Positions 1 through 5,008 of a stretch of 7,925 nt of DNA are shown here, piece after piece. Each line of letters begins with the position of its first letter. Position 1 is the first letter of the stretch. The position numbers and the translations under genes were made by a program. The DNA is taken from positions 1 to 7,925 of the forward strand of contig WALJ01000156.1 in assembly GCA_015522885.1 (NCBI GenBank), given 5' to 3'. The DNA is from Thermoplasmata archaeon (GTDB lineage: Archaea; Thermoplasmatota; Thermoplasmata; WALJ01). Below the pieces are notes generated by a model that saw only the letters and a program-made list of their open reading frames with translations, was not told the origin of the DNA and did not search any database.

Positions 1-1
1 C

Positions 2-1648
2 CATCAAAGAGACATTCATGGGATTGATGAATACGAAGCTAATATATTTGTAGGATATGATAATTCAATTTTACAGGATTATATTGAGGGCAATGGAATG
101 TGGTGTGTAGAACCGGGTTTAAATAATACAACGTCGTGGAGATATGCTGGAACTACACCATATAGAAATGGAACTGGAATGGAATACTATGGAGTGAACA
201 TCAAACATTCCGCACTTACAAACAGGAATATAGCCGGAGATACCAATGGGCTAATAGGAACAAAAAAAGGAATGAGCGCGCCCATAGACATTTACATGAC
301 GATTGACATGAACGACATACCTGGAAATTCTCAGATTACTCTTTCCAACATTAACCTTTTAAAAGCTCCTTTTGAATGCCTGACAGAGTATAATTCGGGT
401 GGAAATCCCATAGATAATGTAACCTTCCAGGGAGACGGCGTATTGAATCATCTAAACATGGTAGTTGGCTTCGATAGTTATTCGTATCCAAAAATGGAGA
501 AAGGAAGCATGTGGATGCTGAGGACACCTGCGGGCGAGGTATTCTCTTATTCAACAGATATTGGAAATGGACAAACAACGGATGACGTTATACAGCATTC
601 CACCTTCGATGTTCTCGAGAATCCACAGATACTCTTCATAATCATAGCCATATTCGGATACCTCAGTGTCGCTTTTCCAACGCATTTCTACCTCGTATAC
701 AGGAATTCGTATCCGAAAAGATATCGCATGGAGGCACAGAAGATAAGATGGCTCCAGTGGACCGGGAGGATTTTCCTCCTTCTGCTGATAATATTCTATT
801 TCTTCCCCATAATAGGCCCGATATATTTCAGCGGACCCATAATGCTTGTTCTCGGCATAGTGTTCGTGATAATCTCGGCCGTTCTCAGCAAATATACATA
901 CGAAAAGGCAATAGAGAACATTCCTAAGGAATATTTCGAGGAAGAGAAAAAGCCTAAAAAGAGAATTCCGAGGGCCCCTGCTCCGGTACCCGCACCTATG
1001 AGAGACCTCGAAGAGTACGAACCCGAACCTCTTCCGATGATGTACGGGGAAGAGGAGGAAGAGAGGATACACTGCATCAGATGCGGTTCTCTGATAAAGA
1101 TAAAGGAAGGAGAGAACCTTCTGAAGGTAAAGTGCCCTGTCTGCGGAGCGCTTCAGAAAAGAGTGGAGCGCGGATACAATCACCTGATTCTGGACAGCGA
1201 ACTGAAGAACACATACAATATGCTCGCCGATTTCCTCAGAGACCGGGACACCGCGCTGTGTCTGAGCACCACATTCCCCGACAAACTCAAGAGAACCTAC
1301 GGTCTTACGGGAAGGATTAAATGTATATGGCTCTCCAATGCGGGTGGTAAGGATACCATAGAGCCTGCCGACATGGATAAGATAGCGGATACGGTAGAAA
1401 GATTCTCCCAGAAATACCCGGCATCAGTGGTTCTTCTGGATGGGCTGGAGTATCTGGTAGTGGAGCAGGGATTTGACGATGCGATGGAGATGGTCAAAAA
1501 GATTACTGATGTGGCTTCTATGAGAGACATGACACTGCTGGTACCTATAAACCCTGCCGCTTTGACATCCGAGGAACTTACCACCATAAAGGCCGAATTC
1601 GACAGGGTCGAAGCCCTGGAGGACAAAGATGAAAGGAGCTTCTACTGA
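2..1648 (+). CDS. Membrane-anchored zinc-ribbon protein with C-terminal DUF835 domain (5' end outside window)
   Basis: The frame is open from the first bases, so the true start lies upstream; 548 residues are visible. From the first complete codon, residues 1 to about 205 form a polar, Asn/Thr/Gly-rich region that looks extracytoplasmic. Hydrophobic segments follow near residues 208-230, 255-275 and 278-298. Next comes a Lys/Pro/Glu-rich linker with the repeat APAPVPAP, then a zinc ribbon with Cys at about 358, 361, 378 and 381 (CIRCG and CPVCG). The C-terminal part, about 395-535, resembles DUF835, including a VVLLDGLEYL strand; this domain is common in Thermoplasmata and Thermococci and has no established biochemical role. 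A large sensor or surface domain joined to a cytoplasmic output domain is a reasonable inference. The last 20 bases overlap the next gene. The first few hundred bases are more AT-rich than the rest. Function unknown; architecture well supported. Confidence 0.82.
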   Translation, partial: HQRDIHGIDEYEANIFVGYDNSILQDYIEGNGMWCVEPGLNNTTSWRYAGTTPYRNGTGMEYYGVNIKHSALTNRNIAGDTNGLIGTKKGMSAPIDIYMTIDMNDIPGNSQITLSNINLLKAPFECLTEYNSGGNPIDNVTFQGDGVLNHLNMVVGFDSYSYPKMEKGSMWMLRTPAGEVFSYSTDIGNGQTTDDVIQHSTFDVLENPQILFIIIAIFGYLSVAFPTHFYLVYRNSYPKRYRMEAQKIRWLQWTGRIFLLLLIIFYFFPIIGPIYFSGPIMLVLGIVFVIISAVLSKYTYEKAIENIPKEYFEEEKKPKKRIPRAPAPVPAPMRDLEEYEPEPLPMMYGEEEEERIHCIRCGSLIKIKEGENLLKVKCPVCGALQKRVERGYNHLILDSELKNTYNMLADFLRDRDTALCLSTTFPDKLKRTYGLTGRIKCIWLSNAGGKDTIEPADMDKIADTVERFSQKYPASVVLLDGLEYLVVEQGFDDAMEMVKKITDVASMRDMTLLVPINPAALTSEELTTIKAEFDRVEALEDKDERSFY

Positions 1649-2096
1649 TGAGTTGAAAAGAGCCATCGCCGCCGTATTCCTCGGTGAAGGTCTGGAGAAG
1701 ATGAGCGAAGAGCAGATGCTCTCGGCAATATCCATGAAAAGAAGGTGGTTTACGCCCGAGAAAGCATCTGTGTTCATCGAAAACGGAAAGAAAGCAGGGC
1801 TTATAGTCAAAAAAGGCAGGAATCTTTTACCTAGTTTTCGATACAAAGAAATCGAGATACCTTTCGGATATTATCCGCCGGAATCGGTTCTCGAATATGT
1901 CGGAGAGGATATCATGGAAAGAATCAGAAGCGAGTGGAAACTCTCGGAGGACGAAATAAACAGTGCTCTTTCCATGGAATACAATCTCGAGGATGAGGCA
2001 AAAATACTTCTGTGGGGAGCGCAAAATGGAAAAGACTATTACACCATGGTCTCGGATGTGGAAGAGCAACTTATTAAAAAATATAAAAAAAGTTAG
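1629..2096 (+). CDS. DUF2240-like archaeal protein
   Basis: This is a 155-residue soluble protein. The ATG lies inside the previous gene (20-base overlap) and is preceded by GGAGG at 1618-1622 with 6-base spacing, which fixes the start and suggests translational coupling. The N-terminal part (ELKRAIAAVFLGEG, SAISMKRRWFTPEKA, GLIVKKG) matches my recollection of the archaeal DUF2240/COG3612 pattern, in which a helix-rich, winged-helix-like segment ends in a Gly-Leu turn. The C-terminal half is acidic and helical and ends in a Lys-rich tail (KKYKKS). No catalytic motif is visible. The family has no assigned function; a nucleic-acid or regulatory role is only a guess from the winged-helix-like look. 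Its coupling to the DUF835 gene suggests that both products are made together. The family call is from memory, not from a search. Confidence 0.75.
   Translation: MKGASTDELKRAIAAVFLGEGLEKMSEEQMLSAISMKRRWFTPEKASVFIENGKKAGLIVKKGRNLLPSFRYKEIEIPFGYYPPESVLEYVGEDIMERIRSEWKLSEDEINSALSMEYNLEDEAKILLWGAQNGKDYYTMVSDVEEQLIKKYKKS
2076..2091 (-). terminator. Oligo-T termination signal for ftsZ
   Basis: Read on the minus strand, this stretch gives a run of seven T (2091 to 2085), then ATA, then six T (2081 to 2076), starting 10 bases after the ftsZ stop. Archaeal RNA polymerase terminates at such U-tracts without needing a hairpin. The same bases encode the Lys-rich C-terminus of the convergent DUF2240-like gene. 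Confidence 0.55.
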
Positions 2097-2100
2097 TGAT

Positions 2101-3210
2101 TTAACTGACGAAATCTATCTCGTCGCTTCCTGAGCTATCCGGTCCGGAACCCGCACTCATTATATGAGCCGATTTGACCCCTGTTACCACAAGCAAGACC
2201 CTTATGGTCCTTTCGAGTTCGGGTTCAACGGAGCAACCCCAGATTATCTTGGCATTCTTGCTTATCTTATCGCTGACCATCGATGCCGCTTTCTCCGCCT
2301 CGGACACGGTCATATCGGGTCCGCCCACAACGCGTATGAGAGCTCCCCTGCCTTCGCTTATGTCCACATCTCCCAGAAGAGGTGATGTCAGTGCCTCGTT
2401 CATGGCATCTTCGACCCTTCCCGAAGGCGAATCGGATTCTCCTATGCCTATTATCGCCATACCCGCTCCTTCCATTATGGTTTTCACATCGTTATAGTCC
2501 AGATTGACGAGCCCGGGTTTCGTTATTATCTCGGTAAGGCCTTTTATCGACTGCATGAGTATCTCGTCTGCCACCTTAAAAGCAGCATCCAGAGGCATAC
2601 GCGGAACAATCTCCAGAAGTCGGTCGTTGGGAATTACGATTGTCGTGTCGCAGACTCTTCTGAGTTTTTCCAGCCCTTTCTTTGCATTCTCCATTCTCTG
2701 AATGCCTTCCGCCTTGAAAGGAAGGGTTACTATACCCATCACAAGAGAGCCCTCTTCTTTTGCCATTCTCGCGGCGTAATATGCGGAACCGGTTCCCGTA
2801 CCGCCGCCCATGCCTGCCGTTATGAATGCTATATGGGCTCCCTTTATGCTCTCTCTTATCTCGTCCTCGGCCTCTTGGGCGGCTTTTTCACCTATTTCCG
2901 GTATGGCACCCGCACCCAGACCTCTCGTGAGCTTCTTTCCTATCAGTATCTTCTTCTGAGCCTTTATGGTCAGAAGGTGCTTTGCATCGGTATTGAGAGC
3001 TATAAGCTCGGCTCCCACGATTCCCTCTTTGAAAAGCCTGTTAACCGTGTTGGAGCCTCCGCCGCCGCATCCTATTATCTTTATATTCACCTGCAACGAC
3101 TCCACGAGTTTTTTCAGCTCCTCATCGTCCGGTGAAAGCATATCCGCCGCCTTTTCCTCTGCGCTCTTCTCATTCGTTTCTTTCAGAACCTTATCTACAA
3201 TTGACTTCAT
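2101..3210 (-). CDS. ftsZ: Cell division GTPase FtsZ
   Basis: FtsZ is the tubulin-like GTPase that polymerises at midcell into the cytokinetic ring. The 369-residue product has a charged N-terminal extension (1-40), the nucleotide-binding loop GCGGGGSN at 47-54, NTDAKHL at 73-79, the tubulin signature GGGTGTG at 135-141, and the synergy loop NLDYND at 236-241, whose two Asp residues complete the GTPase site of the neighbouring subunit. The tail is a short Gly/Ser linker ending in DEIDFVS, a plausible partner-binding peptide. The sequence follows canonical FtsZ rather than CetZ. An in-frame ATG at 3246 exists, but it lies in the TATA box; the ATG at 3210 has AGGTG at 3216-3220 with 5-base spacing and is preferred. 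The gene is transcribed alone, convergent with the DUF2240-like gene (4 bases apart) and divergent from purC. Confidence 0.97.
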   Translation of the reverse strand: MKSIVDKVLKETNEKSAEEKAADMLSPDDEELKKLVESLQVNIKIIGCGGGGSNTVNRLFKEGIVGAELIALNTDAKHLLTIKAQKKILIGKKLTRGLGAGAIPEIGEKAAQEAEDEIRESIKGAHIAFITAGMGGGTGTGSAYYAARMAKEEGSLVMGIVTLPFKAEGIQRMENAKKGLEKLRRVCDTTIVIPNDRLLEIVPRMPLDAAFKVADEILMQSIKGLTEIITKPGLVNLDYNDVKTIMEGAGMAIIGIGESDSPSGRVEDAMNEALTSPLLGDVDISEGRGALIRVVGGPDMTVSEAEKAASMVSDKISKNAKIIWGCSVEPELERTIRVLLVVTGVKSAHIMSAGSGPDSSGSDEIDFVS

Positions 3211-3245
3211 ACGAACACCTGATGTTGGGGGAATTGCAATAATCA

Positions 3246-3254
3246 TATATAAAA
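3246..3254 (-). promoter_or_regulatory. TATA box of ftsZ
   Basis: The minus strand reads TTTTATATA, centred about 40 bases before the ftsZ ATG at 3210. This predicts transcription starting near 3224 and a short leader that carries the AGGTG ribosome-binding site. It also argues against the upstream ATG at 3246. Confidence 0.65.
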
Positions 3255-3325
3255 TTACCTATCTCCTTTAATGCGAACAGAGAAATTATTCGTAAACGGA
3301 GTGCGAGAGAATACGCTCCGATAGG

Positions 3326-3333
3326 CTTAATAA
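3326..3333 (+). promoter_or_regulatory. Candidate TATA box of purC
   Basis: CTTAATAA is centred about 33 bases before the proposed purC start at 3363, predicting a very short leader. A second AT-rich patch (AAATTATT, about 3283-3290) is an alternative. The assignment rests on position and base composition only. Confidence 0.4.
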
Positions 3334-3353
3334 CCAAGGGGCAATGGCGTAAC

Positions 3354-3359
3354 GGTGAT
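3354..3359 (+). promoter_or_regulatory. Ribosome-binding site that fixes the purC CTG start
   Basis: GGTGAT is complementary to the AUCACC near the 3' end of archaeal 16S rRNA. GGTG is followed by five bases and then CTG at 3363. The same GTG-plus-five spacing occurs before the ftsZ ATG at 3210 and the ATG at 4107, so the site points to the CTG as initiator. Confidence 0.6.
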
Positions 3360-3362
3360 ATC

Positions 3363-4067
3363 CTGAAGGAGATAACCAAAGGAAAAGCGAAAACGGTATA
3401 TGAGTATGATGATGAGCACTATCTTGTGGAGTTCAGGGACGATATAACGGCCTTTGACTCCGTAAAGCATGACATCGTAGGAGAAAAAGGGTACTATAAC
3501 TGCCAGATATCCGCAAAGCTCTTCGAGATTCTGGAAGAGAACGGCATAGAGACCCACTTCGTAAAGCTACTCGAACCGAACAAGATGCTGGTAAAAAAGC
3601 TCGAGATAATACCTCTGGAGGTAATTGCAAGGAACATCGCAGCCGGCTCGATAACGAGAAATTACCCGATAAAAGAGGGTACGGTGTTCGAAAGGCCGAT
3701 AGTGATGCTTGACTACAAGGACGATGCCTACCATGACCCGCTTCTGAATGACGATATTGCGCTCGCCATGGGCATAGCCACTGAAAAAGAGCTGGAAGAG
3801 ATAAAACATATAGCTATCCGCGTCAATGACGTTCTGAAAAAATACTTCGCATCCATAGGCATACTTTTACCTGACTTCAAGATAGAGATAGGCAGGGACA
3901 AGGACGGGAAACTCCTTGTGGCGGATGAGGTTTCCCCCGATTCATGCAGGTTGTGGGATGCAAAAACGAAGAAGTCGCTTGATAAGGACAATTACCGCTT
4001 CGACAAAGGGGATGTTCTGGCCGGATATAAAGAGATATACAGGAGGATGTTCGGAGACCCTCAGTAA
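3363..4067 (+). CDS. purC: Phosphoribosylaminoimidazole-succinocarboxamide (SAICAR) synthase
   Basis: PurC joins aspartate to carboxyaminoimidazole ribotide using ATP, giving SAICAR in cytoplasmic de novo purine synthesis. The proposed 234-residue protein has the N-terminal ATP-site motif GKAKTVY (7-13), RDDITAFD (25-32), RNIAAGS (90-96) and the family signature LLVADEVSPDSCRLW (184-198). The length matches the family (about 235-240). There is no in-frame ATG, GTG or TTG between the ftsZ promoter and the GTG at 3426, and starting at 3426 would remove GKAKTVY. CTG at 3363 is preferred because GGTGAT lies just upstream and the resulting N-terminus fits the family. The identity is certain; the CTG start is an inference, and a sequencing error or natural ATG-to-CTG change is possible. 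No other recognised purine gene is nearby except possibly the next small gene. Confidence 0.95.
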   Translation: MKEITKGKAKTVYEYDDEHYLVEFRDDITAFDSVKHDIVGEKGYYNCQISAKLFEILEENGIETHFVKLLEPNKMLVKKLEIIPLEVIARNIAAGSITRNYPIKEGTVFERPIVMLDYKDDAYHDPLLNDDIALAMGIATEKELEEIKHIAIRVNDVLKKYFASIGILLPDFKIEIGRDKDGKLLVADEVSPDSCRLWDAKTKKSLDKDNYRFDKGDVLAGYKEIYRRMFGDPQ

Positions 4068-4098
4068 AGTTTAAAGCAGAACAGTATTATGTTGGACC

Positions 4099-4103
4099 GT
4101 GAT
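4099..4103 (+). promoter_or_regulatory. Ribosome-binding site that fixes the start at 4107
   Basis: GTGAT pairs with the 16S rRNA 3' end and lies just before the second of two in-frame ATGs (4089 and 4107). It selects 4107, because the ATG at 4089 has no comparable site. A TATA-like TTTAAA at 4070-4075 lies about 34 bases before 4107, so the gene may have its own promoter. Confidence 0.5.
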
Positions 4104-4106
4104 ACA

Positions 4107-4325
4107 ATGAAACTTTACATAAAGATATATCTCAACAGCGAGTCGATATCTCCTCTGGAAATAATCAAATCGATAAAGGATATGGGCTTCGAACCCGTGG
4201 TCGGAGACTACGATTTCATGAAAAGCTTTGAAACACCGGAAGAGTACGGCATTCTCGTGGAAAAACTCCATGAGACCCTTCAGGGAACCTCCACATACTA
4301 CAGACTGAGCACGAGGCCGACATAA
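4107..4325 (+). CDS. Conserved-looking 72-residue hypothetical protein downstream of purC
   Basis: I do not recognise this family with confidence. The protein begins MKLYIKIYLN, has an amphipathic helix around SPLEIIKSIKDMG, a strand FEPVVGDYDF, a second helix EEYGILVEKLHETL and a final strand YYRLSTRP. This beta-alpha-beta-alpha-beta order suggests a small ferredoxin-like or ACT-like fold. PurS, the small subunit of formylglycinamidine ribonucleotide synthase, has a similar size and topology and often lies beside purC in archaea, but the sequence lacks the PurS pattern I would expect, so that link is speculative. The start at 4107 is chosen over 4089 because of the GTGAT site. The gene is 39 bases after purC on the same strand and probably co-expressed. 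Its good ribosome-binding site and codon use like the neighbours support a real gene. Confidence 0.65.
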   Translation: MKLYIKIYLNSESISPLEIIKSIKDMGFEPVVGDYDFMKSFETPEEYGILVEKLHETLQGTSTYYRLSTRPT

Positions 4326-4386
4326 ATTATCTCATATGGATATTACCGATACGGCTGATATATGGTCAGAGACATAACTCGGCGAC

Positions 4387-4394
4387 TATAAATT
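4387..4394 (+). promoter_or_regulatory. TATA box for the leader/RNA upstream of the DUF2721-like gene
   Basis: TATAAATT is one of the clearest TATA boxes in the window. Using the usual archaeal spacing, transcription should begin near 4413-4418. The downstream start codon is at 4564, so the implied leader is about 150 bases, against roughly 0 to 15 bases for the other promoters proposed here. Confidence 0.6.
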
Positions 4395-4422
4395 TTGTAT
4401 TGGGGCAAACTACAAATACGCC

Positions 4423-4434
4423 CTGATTAATCAG
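4423..4434. repeat. Perfect 12-bp palindrome, possible operator
   Basis: CTGATTAATCAG is a perfect inverted repeat lying just after the transcription start predicted from the TATA box at 4387. That position suits a repressor site. It could also be a small RNA element or chance. No second copy was noticed elsewhere in the window. Confidence 0.35.
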
Positions 4435-4441
4435 TGAAACA

Positions 4442-4540
4442 GGATGGGTAGCACATAAGTCCGTACCATCTGGCACGAAAAGGACGTGCCCAAAAAACCG
4501 GCTTGGTCGGCGGTGCGACAGGCTCTTCGCCTGCCCATCC
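4442..4540 (+). ncRNA. Candidate structured leader or small RNA (unassigned)
   Basis: The ends pair over 10 positions: GGATGGGTAG (4442-4451) with CTGCCCATCC (4531-4540), with a single U-G wobble. Inside are two hairpins: GGCACG/CGTGCC (4472-4477 with 4485-4490, loop AAAAGGA), and CAGGC/GCCTG (4519-4523 with 4529-4533, loop TCTTC), which competes with the inner three pairs of the closing stem. GCAC (4451-4454) can also pair with GTGC (4513-4516), giving a three-way junction. An A-rich single strand (CAAAAAACC) follows the first hairpin. The element lies between a TATA box and the ribosome-binding site of the DUF2721-like gene. It does not match the TPP, cobalamin, fluoride or c-di-GMP-I riboswitches, 5S rRNA, SRP RNA or RNase P RNA as I remember them. 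Folding was done by hand; no energies or alignments were available. Confidence 0.45.
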
Positions 4541-4549
4541 CTATATTTC

Positions 4550-4555
4550 AAGGAG
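4550..4555 (+). promoter_or_regulatory. Ribosome-binding site that selects the TTG start at 4564
   Basis: AAGGAG lies 8 bases before TTG at 4564. No in-frame ATG or GTG lies near this site, and the protein beginning at this TTG opens directly with the first membrane segment, as expected for the family. Confidence 0.6.
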
Positions 4556-4563
4556 AACTCAAT

Positions 4564-5007
4564 TTGAATATCGCATCAACCGAGATAATCTCTGCGGCGC
4601 TCGCACCCATACTCCTCATATCCGGCGCAGGTCTTCTGGCGCTCTCGATTCAGAACAGATACGGAAGGGTCATAGACCGGATAAGGGAGTTCAATTTAGA
4701 GATGAGAGGCGGCTGTAAGAATGAAAGAAGGAGAAAGAGCATAGGAATACAGACAGAACTCCTCGTCAGGAGGGGTGTTTTTCTCAGAAATTCCCTGTTC
4801 TCCCTGTTCTCCTCCGTTATCTTTGCGGCTCTGAGCTCCTTTTTCATACTTCTGGAGGCCATGAGCGGCTCTTCCATGGAGATACTGGCCACTGCATCCT
4901 TCGCTCTTGCGCTACTTTTTATGTTCGTCGGAATGCTTTTCGGAATAATGGATGTCGCCCTTTCCTATACGGCAATAGAAAAGGAGATAGAGATAGAAAG
5001 ACAGTGA
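4564..5007 (+). CDS. DUF2721-like integral membrane protein
   Basis: This is a 147-residue membrane protein with three hydrophobic segments at about 8-28, 77-98 and 107-130. The first is followed by NRYGRVIDRIREFN, which resembles the NRY-RVIDRIR segment I associate with DUF2721 proteins, a family found in bacteria and archaea without a known function. A basic cytoplasmic loop (about 48-76, rich in Arg/Lys) and an acidic C-terminal tail (EKEIEIERQ) complete it. The TTG start is supported by AAGGAG upstream and by the family-like N-terminus; the longer form starting at GTG 4486 would add an unlikely 26-residue tail. The stop is one base from the end of the convergent DRG gene. The long leader suggests control after transcription initiation. 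The family call is from memory. Confidence 0.75.
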   Translation: MNIASTEIISAALAPILLISGAGLLALSIQNRYGRVIDRIREFNLEMRGGCKNERRRKSIGIQTELLVRRGVFLRNSLFSLFSSVIFAALSSFFILLEAMSGSSMEILATASFALALLFMFVGMLFGIMDVALSYTAIEKEIEIERQ

Positions 5008-5008
5008 T

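Larger units (their letters stand above)
4326..4563. other. Gene-free stretch of 238 bases before the DUF2721-like gene
   Basis: This interval holds, in order, an AT-rich segment with no convincing terminator, a TATA box, a palindrome, the foldable element at 4442-4540 and the ribosome-binding site AAGGAG (4550-4555). A GTG-initiated in-frame extension of the downstream gene from 4486 would run through the element, but it lacks a ribosome-binding site and does not fit the expected N-terminus. Confidence 0.6.

Noticed and set aside
551..1183. 210-codon open frame on the minus strand
   Set aside because: It lies wholly opposite the DUF835 membrane protein gene; the product shows no domain pattern and is a complementary-strand shadow, like the long frames opposite DRG, ftsZ and the aldolase.
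3211..3246. Twelve-residue N-terminal extension of FtsZ from ATG 3246
   Set aside because: This ATG lies inside the TATA box, so it would not be transcribed; AGGTG sits correctly before the ATG at 3210.
4422..4443. Hammerhead-ribozyme-like string (CTGA, then GTGAAAC) before the foldable element
   Set aside because: The core needs CUGANGA followed by a helix and GAAA; here the bases after CUGA do not match and there is no stem II between the parts.
4402..4540. Possible tRNA, 5S rRNA, SRP RNA or known riboswitch in the gene-free stretch
   Set aside because: No T-arm or cloverleaf, no 5S rRNA core motif, no SRP helix 8 motif and no TPP, fluoride or cobalamin signature could be found. The GGCAAAC word resembles part of the c-di-GMP-I motif, but the rest is missing.
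4486..4563. N-terminal extension of the DUF2721-like protein from GTG 4486
   Set aside because: There is no ribosome-binding site, the extension crosses the foldable element, and the family-like N-terminus begins at TTG 4564 behind AAGGAG.
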